Assembly (NCBI GenBank): GCA_009929735.1
Contig: RZZU01000026.1
Coordinates: forward strand, 1-36,515
From: Clostridia bacterium
GTDB lineage: Bacteria > Bacillota > Clostridia > Lachnospirales > Anaerotignaceae
DNA length: 36,515 nucleotides
Direction of reading: 5' to 3'
Shown here: positions 1-8,768 of the stretch, one piece after another
Numbering within the stretch: the first letter of the stretch is position 1
How the letters are laid out: the number at the start of each line of letters is the position of its first letter
Translations under genes and position numbers: made by a program
The notes under the pieces: generated by a model
The model's input: the letters and a program-made list of their open reading frames with translations, nothing else
What the model was told of the DNA's origin: nothing
Databases searched by the model: none

Positions 1-1594
1 CCCCATCAAACAAATTCCTTCCCCTACTTACTACTTCAACCTTTTCGACACTTTTCAATCCTCCCCAATATTCGCTAATATTGGCATTGATCTCGCTTGC
101 GGCCATGTTTTCAAAAGGTGTGCCTGTGATGGGGATTGCAAATACACCGACATTGCCATCAACTTCTATTACTTTACCGTTTGCGGTGGCGGCATCTGCA
201 AATTGACCGTACAGAATTACTCTGATATTGCCACTAAAGGTAGATGCATCAGCTATTGCATAAATGTCGTACCACGTGCCAACGATTGGATTTTGAATTT
301 TCTGCGCAAAAGAACCTCCCGTTGTGCCCTTTATCTGTACTGCCAAAAATGCTGTTCCAGCATAAGCAGTATTTAACCTACACCGCCCTTTGATAAAATA
401 TTTTCCGTTGACGATTATTTCTGTTTCTGTCTTACCCGCCTGTGGAAAAGCCGACAATCCGTTGCCAGTAATCGTTAATATCTTGTTTGCGGCAGAAATA
501 ATTGCCGAGTCAGCATTCCACCCAGTAGTACCTTGCGCAAAATCTCCATTTACTACGCTTTGTTGCATTGTATTTCCACCTGCGGTAAATTCAGCCATGC
601 TACTATAGCCGCCCTCAACAATTTTCATTTGTTCTAAGGGAAGTAACTGTATCGTTACATACCCCATATTCTCTCTTAAACCAACTAATCCGTACCCTAT
701 TGATACATAGTTGTTTTCATCTGTTACAGTTGAACTTGCTGTCACTCTTAAGCTATCAGCGAAGTATAAAGGGGTAGATAGATAAGTGTAGTAGCAACCG
801 ACAATACCTGTATTTCCATTGATAAAATTCGCTAAATTACACATATTGTAAACCATAGTGCTCTCATTGCTGTTTACCCCAAAAACAAGACCCTTCGCAT
901 TTAGGCTATTTTGGGCGGTATTAATTGTAATACCAAAGTCAAAAAATAACTCACCATCAACATAAACCTTTGTCCTTATGGTTTTCGCATCCCCATAAGC
1001 CCCAGTAAGCGCAATGCCAGTAACATAACCTTCACCTTTGACATTTAAAATTTCTATTTCTGTTGATGGTAAATTTTTGGCTTGAATCCCAAAAGCATTA
1101 ATCCCGGCTCTAATAAGGTCATTTTCTTTGTTAGACACTCTATTGATTTTGTTAATCAGGTTATTTAATTTCCCCATCGTCGTACCAGTGGTTACTGTTG
1201 CCCCTGTTTCCGATGTGGCACCAATTTTATTTACCTCTGTCAAAATAGCATTTTCTTTTGCCATTAATGTTCCTGTTGTTGTAGTACCTCCTGTATCGGT
1301 TGTTGAACCAATTCCACTTATAACAGCATTAACCCAAGCATAGATGTTGTATAGGTACCTACTGACTTGGTTCACTAGATAATTTAACTTCGCCATCACT
1401 GAGCCTGTTGTTTCAGTACCTTGTGCATCATTGGTTGCACCAATCTTTCCAACCTCCGCAAGAATGGCATTTTCTTTTGCCATTACCGTTCCTAGGGTAC
1501 TGCTCCCCCCTGTATCTGAGGCACTGCCTATTTTCCCTTTCACCTCATCCAGAGTGGCCTTATCCGCTATATAAACCTTGTCCCCACTGGCCAT
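1..1594 (-). CDS. Phage tail fibre protein, N-terminal part (3' end outside window)
   Basis: Open frame from the ATG at 1594 with an AGAGGAGG site just upstream; it stays open for about 531 codons and leaves the window without a stop. Residues 22-150 hold four repeats of about 29 residues with the pattern IG-(S/A)-x2-(D/E)-x-(G)-x4-(T)-G-(T/S)-x-M-(A/G)-K-x-N, arranged as a duplicated 73-residue block. This suggests a trimeric stalk. The rest is beta-rich and Gly/Thr/Asn-rich (for example a WN-containing, carbohydrate-binding-like segment near residues 350-470), as expected of a receptor-binding fibre. It follows the tail-collar fibre gene by 3 bp. Fibre identity is inferred from position and composition; no receptor can be predicted. 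Confidence 0.75.
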   Translation of the reverse strand, partial: MASGDKVYIADKATLDEVKGKIGSASDTGGSSTLGTVMAKENAILAEVGKIGATNDAQGTETTGSVMAKLNYLVNQVSRYLYNIYAWVNAVISGIGSTTDTGGTTTTGTLMAKENAILTEVNKIGATSETGATVTTGTTMGKLNNLINKINRVSNKENDLIRAGINAFGIQAKNLPSTEIEILNVKGEGYVTGIALTGAYGDAKTIRTKVYVDGELFFDFGITINTAQNSLNAKGLVFGVNSNESTMVYNMCNLANFINGNTGIVGCYYTYLSTPLYFADSLRVTASSTVTDENNYVSIGYGLVGLRENMGYVTIQLLPLEQMKIVEGGYSSMAEFTAGGNTMQQSVVNGDFAQGTTGWNADSAIISAANKILTITGNGLSAFPQAGKTETEIIVNGKYFIKGRCRLNTAYAGTAFLAVQIKGTTGGSFAQKIQNPIVGTWYDIYAIADASTFSGNIRVILYGQFADAATANGKVIEVDGNVGVFAIPITGTPFENMAASEINANISEYWGGLKSVEKVEVVSRGRNLFDG

Positions 1595-1597
1595 GGG

Positions 1598-2266
1598 CTA
1601 CACCTCCTCTAAAAATAATCCGCCTGTATCCATACCCCATTTGTACTTTTCCCCTGTGGCTGCAACGATGTATTTCGCCTCGGCAATGCCCAGCTTCACG
1701 GCTTTTGGCGTAGCGGCCAAATCCTCCCTGTCGGAATCTATAGAACTGCTTAGCTTCGTATGACCATATTCCGTGGTATTAGCCTTTTCTTGCTGATGAT
1801 TGGTGAAGTCTATGACTGAAACATAAATCTGACTACCGTTAATCACCGCTGTAATCTGGCTTACGTTGCTTACAAAAATCGGAACACTAACCATTTTTTC
1901 TACAATCTCACTGCCCCCTACAGGGATGTACTCTGCCAATTCATAGGCATTTCCGTAGGCATATAACGCTTCCGTTCCCTCTGCGCCTACCTTTGCAAAA
2001 ACACCAATCTCCCGCCAATAAAATCCTTGGTTCAGCTGACTATTGTCAAAGGAGCCTTGCACATTAGCATATTGCTCCTTTGTGGTAATAGAGGTAATAC
2101 TCACATCCAATACAGGGTTTAATAAAGCGGTCAGCCCCCCGATTGCCTGGGTGGTAAGACTGCCATCCCCCAGCTGTATTTTGGTAAAGGTTAAAACTTT
2201 TCCCGCTACCGCTTCCTGCATCATTCTCCTGCCGCCGGCGGTAAATCGCACCGAATCAAAACTCAT
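1598..2266 (-). CDS. Tail fibre / tail-collar protein, gpH N-terminal-like
   Basis: 222 residues. The N-terminus (SFDSVRFTAGGRRMM..., then TKIQLGDG and later GFYWREIGVFAK) matches the phage tail-collar fibre N-terminal family (P2 gpH-like), the part that anchors a fibre to the baseplate. A later GHTKLSSSI-D-x6-AATPKAVK segment is typical of the shaft region of such fibres. It is short compared with full gpH, and the receptor-binding function is probably on the following gene. ATG at 2266 is preceded by GGAGGGAGAG. Confidence 0.85.
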   Translation of the reverse strand: MSFDSVRFTAGGRRMMQEAVAGKVLTFTKIQLGDGSLTTQAIGGLTALLNPVLDVSITSITTKEQYANVQGSFDNSQLNQGFYWREIGVFAKVGAEGTEALYAYGNAYELAEYIPVGGSEIVEKMVSVPIFVSNVSQITAVINGSQIYVSVIDFTNHQQEKANTTEYGHTKLSSSIDSDREDLAATPKAVKLGIAEAKYIVAATGEKYKWGMDTGGLFLEEV

Positions 2267-2279
2267 ACAGCTCTCCCTC

Positions 2280-2843
2280 CTAACCTATAAAACGAAACGT
2301 ATGCCTGGTACCTGTATGAAGCACCGCCGCCACAAAAATCTCTTGCTTAGCAGACAAAACCACCTCAACGCCCTCCAGCTTGGCAGAAAGCCTTTTTACA
2401 CGCTCCGCCGTTTTTATAAACGCATTGACCGTTTCCGTTGTTACCGAGGGGCTGTTTGTGGTAATTTTGAAATACCCTGGCCGACCGTTATATTCATACC
2501 ATTCCAATACCGCCGCATCCCCAAATATCTCCGTACAAACGGCTTTCAATGCCTCCGCCGTTCCGGCATGGGAGTAATAAGCCAACGTGCCTTTTACCAA
2601 GCTGCGCTTTACTTCCAAGCTGAAGCTTTCCGAATACCCGGGAGTACGCATTTCCGCCGCTACCACATCCAAAACTTTATCGTCTGCTTGATCTATGGCG
2701 CTGTAGGTTCTACTTTCCTCCGCCGCTACCATTATTTTTCTGATTTGCCCCCGAACCACTTTGGACAGGGCAATGCACCAAGGCTGTTCCCCCACAATGG
2801 CAGGCAAGCTATGGGTAATCAATGCATCATAAAGCTTAATCAT
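2280..2843 (-). CDS. Phage tail protein I (P2 gpI-like baseplate wedge)
   Basis: 187 residues from the ATG at 2843, which has a GGAGGGG site six bases upstream; a TTG at 2858 is also in frame. The start IKLYDALITHSLPAI and the central block on movement through a 'fully alpha then beta' layout fit the tail protein I family, a small baseplate component that sits between gpJ and the fibres. It overlaps the stop of the gpJ-like gene by 8 bp, which implies coupled translation. Function follows from the conserved J-I-H gene order. Confidence 0.82.
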   Translation of the reverse strand: MIKLYDALITHSLPAIVGEQPWCIALSKVVRGQIRKIMVAAEESRTYSAIDQADDKVLDVVAAEMRTPGYSESFSLEVKRSLVKGTLAYYSHAGTAEALKAVCTEIFGDAAVLEWYEYNGRPGYFKITTNSPSVTTETVNAFIKTAERVKRLSAKLEGVEVVLSAKQEIFVAAVLHTGTRHTFRFIG

Positions 2844-3984
2844 CCTCCACCCCTCCAAATGTCAGCGTTTTTTCGGTACAATTCGAAACTTCATAATCAC
2901 TCACCGCACCATAAATAGGCGTTGCAAGCTCCACCCGTTTGGCTCCCGCCAAAATCACCCGCTTAATTAATTCTGAGGGGTTAATATCACGCCCTAATTT
3001 CCTCTGCCATGTCAAATACCCATCTACCGCCTGGGCCACTGCGCTTTGAATTGCCACCGCCTGCCCTTGGTCGGAACGATTGATATAATAAATCAAGCTG
3101 ACGGTATAGCCTATTTCTTGGGGCGGGGACACCGTCACATGATCCGTCAAAGGACGAATTTTATCCTTACTCAAATGCGCCTGCATTCCCGTCTGCTCCG
3201 TTTGAGTAGGCAACCGCCCCTCATTCATCAAAAATACAATCACCACTTGATTCTCTGAGGGGCTATATGCTTTCACATCGGAAACATTGGTATGATAGTC
3301 TTTGGCATGATACTCATAGGCCTCTGTTGCCCCTGCTGTGCTGTAACCCGAAGGTGCATAATAAATCCGCTCCGTAAAGGCAGCATCGCTTTCCATTTCT
3401 GCGCCACCCTCAGAAACCGTGGTATTTGTTACACTTTTGATATAAGGAACAGGATCCACAATTTCCGTAATTACTCCAATGGGAATATCATTGCTCCCCA
3501 CCCCTGCGGCAAGGGCTGTTGCCTTGACTAAAACAGAAGTTTCCCCTGCAGGGATTTCAGTGTATTGGTCAGTCATAAAATAAACGCCCTTTTCTGTTGC
3601 AACCCTTGTACCCCCAGAAATGGACGTTGCTTGCCCTCTGGCACTGTCCATGGAAAAACGAAGGGTGACCGTGGCAAAGGATGGATCTTTTCGTGTAAGC
3701 TTTTTCAATGCCCCAACATTATCCAGAAAATCCCCATAGCTGTATTTCAAAAGGTTCATTTTCCCTGCACGGTCCACATATTGCATAGCTTGATACACCG
3801 CCAAGGCAACGCTGTTTAAAACCAACCGCACAGGATCCCCTTGGGGCAATTCTTGGCTTTCCCCCGTCAATTCCTTCATTTCCTGAACATAATCGGTCAG
3901 CATTTCCTCTTGTAATTCCACTAAGGTCATGCTCTCAATAAAAGAAATCTCAGGCACATTTTTTAGCAAATCAATATCAGACAA
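2836..3984 (-). CDS. Baseplate J-like protein (P2 gpJ family)
   Basis: 382 residues, starting with TTG at 3984 behind an AAGGTGGTGA site; this TTG overlaps the stop of the upstream gp25 gene. It contains the family's hallmark central portion (GGTRVATEKGVYFMTD..., followed by ALAAGVGSNDIPIG and a GGAEMESDAAFTERI segment). The gpJ proteins build the baseplate wedge and contact the tail fibres. Length is close to the family norm (about 350-390). Confidence 0.92.
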   Translation of the reverse strand: MSDIDLLKNVPEISFIESMTLVELQEEMLTDYVQEMKELTGESQELPQGDPVRLVLNSVALAVYQAMQYVDRAGKMNLLKYSYGDFLDNVGALKKLTRKDPSFATVTLRFSMDSARGQATSISGGTRVATEKGVYFMTDQYTEIPAGETSVLVKATALAAGVGSNDIPIGVITEIVDPVPYIKSVTNTTVSEGGAEMESDAAFTERIYYAPSGYSTAGATEAYEYHAKDYHTNVSDVKAYSPSENQVVIVFLMNEGRLPTQTEQTGMQAHLSKDKIRPLTDHVTVSPPQEIGYTVSLIYYINRSDQGQAVAIQSAVAQAVDGYLTWQRKLGRDINPSELIKRVILAGAKRVELATPIYGAVSDYEVSNCTEKTLTFGGVEDD

Positions 3985-4261
3985 TCTGAATCACCACCTT
4001 TGGTTTTAGCTCTCCCTCGTCACTGGTTTCCCATTGCACTTCCTGGACTGCAACCCTTGGCTCATATTTCCTTGTTTTCCCTATAATTTCCGCCGCCATT
4101 TTTGCCTTAGCAACTTCCGTGGGTAAATCAACAAAATTCCAATCCAGCCCGAATTCTCGGTCTAATGCCACACTCCCCACAGGCGTGCCATATAAAATTG
4201 TAAGACAGCGGCGAATATCCGCCGCCCCTGTACCCGTTATTTCAATGCTCACTTGCGCCAA
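3977..4261 (-). CDS. GPW/gp25-family baseplate protein
   Basis: 94 residues from a TTG at 4261, placed just after a GGGGGTGG run. A longer TTG-started frame to 4345 overlaps the gpU gene by 73 bp and lacks an evident site, and a GTG at 4252 is also possible. Family signs are the RRCLTILYGTPVGSVALDREFGLD segment (split across residues about 18-41) and YEPRV near the end. These proteins are lysozyme-fold wedge components of contractile baseplates (P2 gpW, T4 gp25). The start is uncertain; the family call is firm. Confidence 0.85.
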   Translation of the reverse strand: MAQVSIEITGTGAADIRRCLTILYGTPVGSVALDREFGLDWNFVDLPTEVAKAKMAAEIIGKTRKYEPRVAVQEVQWETSDEGELKPKVVIQIV

Positions 4262-4272
4262 GCCGCCACCCC

Positions 4273-4662
4273 CTATACATATTCCTCTAATGACAGTGAT
4301 ACCGTAATTTCCGAAACCTCCCCTTTGGAATAAATTCTTTTCCAATCATCAGAAACAGAAACCAATTTCCAAAGGTTATTCCCTATGGGCTTTCCACCCA
4401 CAACAAAGGAATACACTGCCCCATCCTCCGCCATTTGCACCAAGGTTTCCGCTGTTTGCCTTGGCCGTACCCCATGCATGGCGGAGAGGGTAATTTCTAA
4501 GGAAATGGCCTGCAATGCTGCGCCGATATATTCCGACCGCTTCTTTCCCCGCAGGGTTTCATGGGAAGCCCATTCACTACCTGCCGATCTGGATAAGCTG
4601 GAAAAGGTCAGTGCCTTTTTATCTGACACAGAAAATATAATAGGGCCATAGGATCCAATCAT
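4273..4662 (-). CDS. Phage tail protein U (P2 gpU-like tail terminator)
   Basis: 129 residues, ATG at 4662 after AGGGGGAATTTT. It matches the gpU family in length and in features: an N-terminal IGSYGPIIFSVSD, a middle 'R.ETLRGKKRSEYIG' patch, and an LVQMAEDG.. block followed by a conserved beta strand pair. In P2, gpU caps the tail tube. It lies between gpV and gp25 genes in a tight operon. Confidence 0.85.
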   Translation of the reverse strand: MIGSYGPIIFSVSDKKALTFSSLSRSAGSEWASHETLRGKKRSEYIGAALQAISLEITLSAMHGVRPRQTAETLVQMAEDGAVYSFVVGGKPIGNNLWKLVSVSDDWKRIYSKGEVSEITVSLSLEEYV

Positions 4663-4673
4663 AAAATTCCCCC

Positions 4674-5270
4674 TTAATTTGCCGCCGAACTTTCATCCCC
4701 CGGCGCACTGCAAGTATGGGTATGATTTTTCAGGGAAATCCCATCCAAAATCACGTCCCCCGCTCCCGAAATTTGCACCGAACCGGCGGAAATTGTAATT
4801 TGTGAACCGCTCATAACAATAGAGTCACCTTGCAAGGATACAGAACCCCCTTGCATTGTAACTTGGTTTCCTACAAATCCGATTTTCTCTCCCGTTCCAG
4901 AAACGTTTTTTGTTTCTATCAAAAGGGTGTCCGTCTGTAATTTTATTTGTGGCCCCGAAAGCTGCACAACGTCCTCCCCCTCTTTATAACGGAACATAGC
5001 CTTGCCCGCCTCTCGGCTCATATCCTTGCGGTATAACCCCCGCCCGCTTTCAGGCGGTGTATTTTTCAGTGACCAAAACCGTCCCAAAATCACCCCCGCC
5101 GCCGCTCCGTTGGGCAAATGGCAAACCAAGACCATGTCCTCCACCTCGGGCATACAATACTCAAAGGAAAGGAGGGGCAGCTCCCTTGTTACCGCTTGAT
5201 CCTTATCCATATAAACCACTTGGGCGGTACCGCCTTCATAATTTACGGAAGAAATTCTTCCCACTCTCAT
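4674..5270 (-). CDS. Baseplate assembly protein V (gpV-like central spike)
   Basis: About 198 residues from ATG 5270 (MRVGRISSV...), the point where family members begin; a TTG at 5279 is an alternative. Residues 1-75 form the OB-fold-like gpV domain. Residues about 110-180 contain short beta repeats ending in strings of S/G-hydrophobic pairs (QLSGPQIKLQ, VSLQGDSIVMSGSQ), as in the triple-stranded beta helix of the membrane-piercing spike. The C-terminus carries an HTHT motif, which in spike tips coordinates a metal ion. Confidence 0.87.
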   Translation of the reverse strand: MRVGRISSVNYEGGTAQVVYMDKDQAVTRELPLLSFEYCMPEVEDMVLVCHLPNGAAAGVILGRFWSLKNTPPESGRGLYRKDMSREAGKAMFRYKEGEDVVQLSGPQIKLQTDTLLIETKNVSGTGEKIGFVGNQVTMQGGSVSLQGDSIVMSGSQITISAGSVQISGAGDVILDGISLKNHTHTCSAPGDESSAAN

Positions 5271-5292
5271 TCCCTCCAAAATACCACCCCTT

Positions 5293-6282
5293 TTAAATAA
5301 TTTTGCTCATTTCCAAAGCGGTCACATATCCGTCCCCTCTGGAAAGGGAATGCACCGCCTTATCAACAAAATACCGCCCCGATATTTCCACCCCAAAATC
5401 CACTATTTCCAACACCACCCCGTCAACCAAATCAGGGTTTCCCATCACGCTGAAGCTTAGGCGAAATAAATCATGGTTTGCATTGGCGATTGCCGCTTCC
5501 AGCTTGCGCTTTGCATCCCCAAGGCTGTCCGCCTGTTCATTCAGCTTCAACGGCCGTTCTTGGGTACCCACTTCATAGGAAATATCCTTTTCCGTTTTTG
5601 CATCGGTATAGGTAATAATACCCCCTGTATAACTGCCCTCTAAGTCCGTTTGATAATTCCAACCCGCTTCCCGCTTGATTTCAAATCGTGAAATTGTTTT
5701 CACAGGATTTTTCTTTTTGTAACCTTCACGGTCAAAAATAACCAGCTTATCCCGATATATTTTTAAAATTAAGCCATAGGTTTGGCATAGCTCCTGCAAA
5801 AATGCGCCGTCCTCCTGCTCGCTTTGCTCTTTTGCTAAAATCAAGATTTCGGCGGCATCATAAAATAAATTCAGCTGATACCGCCCAGCGATGGTTTCCG
5901 CTATTTTTTTCAGCGTGGCATTCTGCCATGTTTGGGTTCTTTGTGTGGCAGAAAAGGCGGCCGTGGCAGGCTTTGCCACCGCCCCCACAGATACCGTCAC
6001 CGCCTCGCCGCTAATCCCTGCGCTGTCCACGGTGAAGGTACCACAAGAAAGGGAACGGTTATCACCGTTCCCCTCCCAATCATACACAAAAATTTTCACT
6101 TCCACGGTATCCCCTTTTTTGGGGAATAAGGCCCCCATCCACCGCTCGCCCCGATCCGCAATTTCAAAAGAGCAATTATCAGCGGTACCCTCGGCAGAAA
6201 GTTCCAAGGAGAAACCAGTAATGGATGGCGTAATTTCCACACCGTTATACTTTAAAATTGTTTCTGATCTTCGTGCCTTCAT
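5293..6282 (-). CDS. Phage late control D / tail protein D-like (baseplate hub)
   Basis: 329 residues from the ATG at 6282, which forms an ATGA overlap with the stop of the gpX gene; the longer frame to 6333 would overlap gpX heavily. The gpD family forms the hub under the tail tube (T4 gp27-like, VgrG-like). Visible signs are the N-terminal beta-rich region with EIADRGERWMG, the LQELCQTYGLILKIYRDKLVIFD core strand pair, and a C-terminal GRYFVDKAVHSLSR block. Placed directly between gpX and gpV as in P2. Confidence 0.88.
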   Translation of the reverse strand: MKARRSETILKYNGVEITPSITGFSLELSAEGTADNCSFEIADRGERWMGALFPKKGDTVEVKIFVYDWEGNGDNRSLSCGTFTVDSAGISGEAVTVSVGAVAKPATAAFSATQRTQTWQNATLKKIAETIAGRYQLNLFYDAAEILILAKEQSEQEDGAFLQELCQTYGLILKIYRDKLVIFDREGYKKKNPVKTISRFEIKREAGWNYQTDLEGSYTGGIITYTDAKTEKDISYEVGTQERPLKLNEQADSLGDAKRKLEAAIANANHDLFRLSFSVMGNPDLVDGVVLEIVDFGVEISGRYFVDKAVHSLSRGDGYVTALEMSKII

Positions 6283-6479
6283 GTTCTCCACGGCGGCAGT
6301 GTTTCGCTTGTTGTTTCCGTCAGCTCGGGGCATTCCACCGTTGTTCCGGCATCAAACTGAAAAATATCCAACAGCGGAAAATTCGCCGCCATTAAAACAT
6401 CTGCCTTGCACTCGTCACCATATACATTTTTCGCAATGATGTCCCATTGATCTCCTGCTTTTGTGTTATACTGCCCCAC
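6279..6479 (-). CDS. Phage tail protein X (gpX, LysM-like)
   Basis: 66 residues, GTG start at 6479 behind AAAGGGGGAAG. The pattern YNTKAGDQWDIIAKNVYGDE...LMAANFPLLDIFQFDAGTTVECPEL is that of the small LysM-domain gpX proteins that bind the tail hub and possibly peptidoglycan. Translationally coupled to the gpD-like gene through ATGA. Confidence 0.88.
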   Translation of the reverse strand: MGQYNTKAGDQWDIIAKNVYGDECKADVLMAANFPLLDIFQFDAGTTVECPELTETTSETLPPWRT

Positions 6480-6529
6480 CGCTTCCCCCTTTCCCTCAAA
6501 TCCGCAGGCGTTTGCGGTTTTAGGATTTT

Positions 6530-8608
6530 TTAAAATGCAAGTCTACGCTTATCCTTTTCATAACGTGCCATAAGGGCCTTGAATTTTTCATAAGCATAGT
6601 TTAACGCCGCATCCACTTCTTTTTTGTTTGCTTCTCCCGAAATCTGTATCACAGGGGCGAAGGTAATGCCACCACCCACAGAAGTTGAAGCACCACCTAA
6701 TATTTTTTCAAGCTTAGATAAGGGAATAACCGCCTCCGGTTCGCCACCCTCACCAATAAGGGAAAGTGTCGGTGCAGTTACCACGCCGCCTGATGCCAAC
6801 GCAGGCACCTTGGAGCTTCCCGAAAGAGCATTCCCTATTGCGCCAATTCCTCCCTTGATTCCGCTATACAAAGATCCCACAATAGGGATAGAGGATATTT
6901 TTTCATCCAAGCCTGAGAGTTTCTCTCCAACCCAATCAAAAAATGCAGCAACCTTTTCTTGTGCCGCATCAAAGGCTCCCGTAATGGCATCACCGATGCC
7001 GGAAAAAACAGTTTTTGTTGCTTCCCAAAGCTCCAAGGCTTTTGCTTTCACCGTATCCCAATTTTTATAAAGGAGTACCCCGACTGCAATTAAGGCACCA
7101 ATAATAATGATGGCAATCCCCAACGGGCTTGTCATAAATGCAACCGCCGCTCCAAAGCCTTTGGCAATAAGTGCCCCCGCCGCTGTTACACCGTTCCATG
7201 CCGCCTGTGCCACCGTGTGTACCCCTGTTGCGATGATACTGGCACCTCTTACAACGGCATCCTTTACATACATTCCCTGTAATATTGCGGTTTCTGCAAT
7301 ACTTTTCATTGTGTTAATCTTTAGAATCATGAGTGCCTTTGCGGCTTTGCCAATATTAATGGCAAAGCTCACCAACTTCACCCCCGCAATTACCCCTGCA
7401 AAGGTTGCTACCACACCAATCACCGTGGAATATTTGCTCACAAACTCGGGTGCGGCATCCACAAGGGCACCAACCTTTTCCGCCGCCGCACCTACTATAG
7501 GAACCAGCTTTTGCCCTAACTGTATTTTTAGGGCGTTAATCTGATTCTTCGCAAGCTGTATCTTATTAGCGGTAGTATCGGAGCGTGTAGCATATTCATC
7601 CTCCATGGATCCTGCATATTGGGAAGCATCCCCTACCTTTTGAAACTGTGCGTCCAAATTGTCCAAATTCGACAGTAATGGCGCAATGGCGGCAACGGAC
7701 TCCTTCCCAAAGAATTCCGACAAAGCCGCCGCCTGCTCTGCTGCAGGCATGGCTTTCATTGCCCCCAATAAATCAAGAATCGCCCCCTTGGCATCCACCT
7801 GCATTCTCTCCGCCATATCCGTGGCGGAAAACCCAAGTGATTTTAAAAGGGCCTTTTGTTTATCCGTTGCCGCTTCCCCGGCTGTCATAGACAGCATTAA
7901 ATTCTTAATGCCTGTTGCGCTGATTTCCTCCGTTACCCCTGTCATACTGGCGGCCATGGCGGCAATCTCCGCAGCACTCAGCCCTGAAGTCTTACCTAAT
8001 GCACCAATTCTTGTGACAACACCCGATAGCTTTTGGGTATTTTCTGAGGTTGTGTTCCCCAAATAATTAATTTGATCACCGAGAGCTTCTACCTCAGGCT
8101 GGCTCATTTTGAAGGACGTTCTCCATGTGGCCATCCATTCCCCTGCCTGCTCCGCCGTTGTGTCAAAAGCAATTCCCATTTTTGCGGCAGTTTCGGTAAA
8201 CTCCAACAAATCCTCATTGGCAATGCCTGCCTGTCCTGCTGCCGCTGTGATTTCCCCCATTTCCGTCACCGTCATGGGAATATTTTTTGACATCTCCAAT
8301 ATGGCGTCTGACATTTCGTAGTAACTCTCGGTAAATCGGCCGTTTTTATCCCGCAAACCATCCACCACCTTGGCAACATCCGCCATAGTGCTTTCGTATT
8401 CAATGGCTTGGGTTACACTATCCTTTAAAAAGCTTGCGGCTCCCATAGTAATCGAAGCCACACTAACAGCAATTCCCACCTTTTTCATGGTATCTCTCAA
8501 GCCATTTAACTTCTTTTGCGCATTACCCACGGAGGAACCGAAATTTTTATTTACCCTGCCTGCAATTTCCACCATCATTTCATAGGTTTTACTGCTTTTC
8601 CCTGCCAT
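6530..8608 (-). CDS. Tail tape measure protein (TP901 family)
   Basis: 692 residues from ATG 8608 (GAGGTGGTG upstream); an in-frame earlier codon at 8641 lies inside the frameshifted chaperone extension and is unlikely. N-terminal coiled coil about residues 15-40, then the TP901 core with repeated alpha-helical AAxMG/AGQAG blocks (for example ITAAAGQAG and AAMAASMTG). Two hydrophobic segments near residues 395-420 and 490-515 could be membrane-inserting. The protein sets tail length and lines the tube. It starts 20 bp before the end of the chaperone's -1 frame product. Confidence 0.92.
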   Translation of the reverse strand: MAGKSSKTYEMMVEIAGRVNKNFGSSVGNAQKKLNGLRDTMKKVGIAVSVASITMGAASFLKDSVTQAIEYESTMADVAKVVDGLRDKNGRFTESYYEMSDAILEMSKNIPMTVTEMGEITAAAGQAGIANEDLLEFTETAAKMGIAFDTTAEQAGEWMATWRTSFKMSQPEVEALGDQINYLGNTTSENTQKLSGVVTRIGALGKTSGLSAAEIAAMAASMTGVTEEISATGIKNLMLSMTAGEAATDKQKALLKSLGFSATDMAERMQVDAKGAILDLLGAMKAMPAAEQAAALSEFFGKESVAAIAPLLSNLDNLDAQFQKVGDASQYAGSMEDEYATRSDTTANKIQLAKNQINALKIQLGQKLVPIVGAAAEKVGALVDAAPEFVSKYSTVIGVVATFAGVIAGVKLVSFAINIGKAAKALMILKINTMKSIAETAILQGMYVKDAVVRGASIIATGVHTVAQAAWNGVTAAGALIAKGFGAAVAFMTSPLGIAIIIIGALIAVGVLLYKNWDTVKAKALELWEATKTVFSGIGDAITGAFDAAQEKVAAFFDWVGEKLSGLDEKISSIPIVGSLYSGIKGGIGAIGNALSGSSKVPALASGGVVTAPTLSLIGEGGEPEAVIPLSKLEKILGGASTSVGGGITFAPVIQISGEANKKEVDAALNYAYEKFKALMARYEKDKRRLAF

Positions 8609-8768
8609 TTTGCACCACCTCATCTGCCACTTCTTCCGCAACCTCGTAAAGCTCCTCCAGTGTTAAATCCATGAAATAATCAATTCCGGCACCGGTAATA
8701 CGCCCCAAATCCATGCAAATTTTACGCAGTTTTTTTACATCGGAATGGGATTTTATTCCCTTGGGTAA
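8589..8768 (-). CDS. -1 frame extension of the tail assembly chaperone (gpE'-like)
   Basis: Frame with no good start of its own, entered by a -1 shift at the run of eight T (8774-8767 on the minus strand). Reading TTA-CCC-AAG from 8768, it continues without stop to TAA at 8589-8591 and encodes about 59 residues rich in acidic helix (…MDLTLEELYEVAEEVADEVVQNG…). It overlaps the tape measure start by 20 bp. Its position and size match the E' half of the P2 gpE/gpE+E' pair and lambda gpG-T. The frameshift is inferred, but the open frame and slippery run are directly visible. Confidence 0.72.
   Translation of the reverse strand, partial: LPKGIKSHSDVKKLRKICMDLGRITGAGIDYFMDLTLEELYEVAEEVADEVVQNGREKQ

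Noticed and set aside
2043..2918. Plus-strand 291-codon frame opposite the tail fibre/tail I genes
   Set aside because: Covers two strongly supported minus-strand genes; its translation has no recognisable family and a composition typical of an antisense frame.
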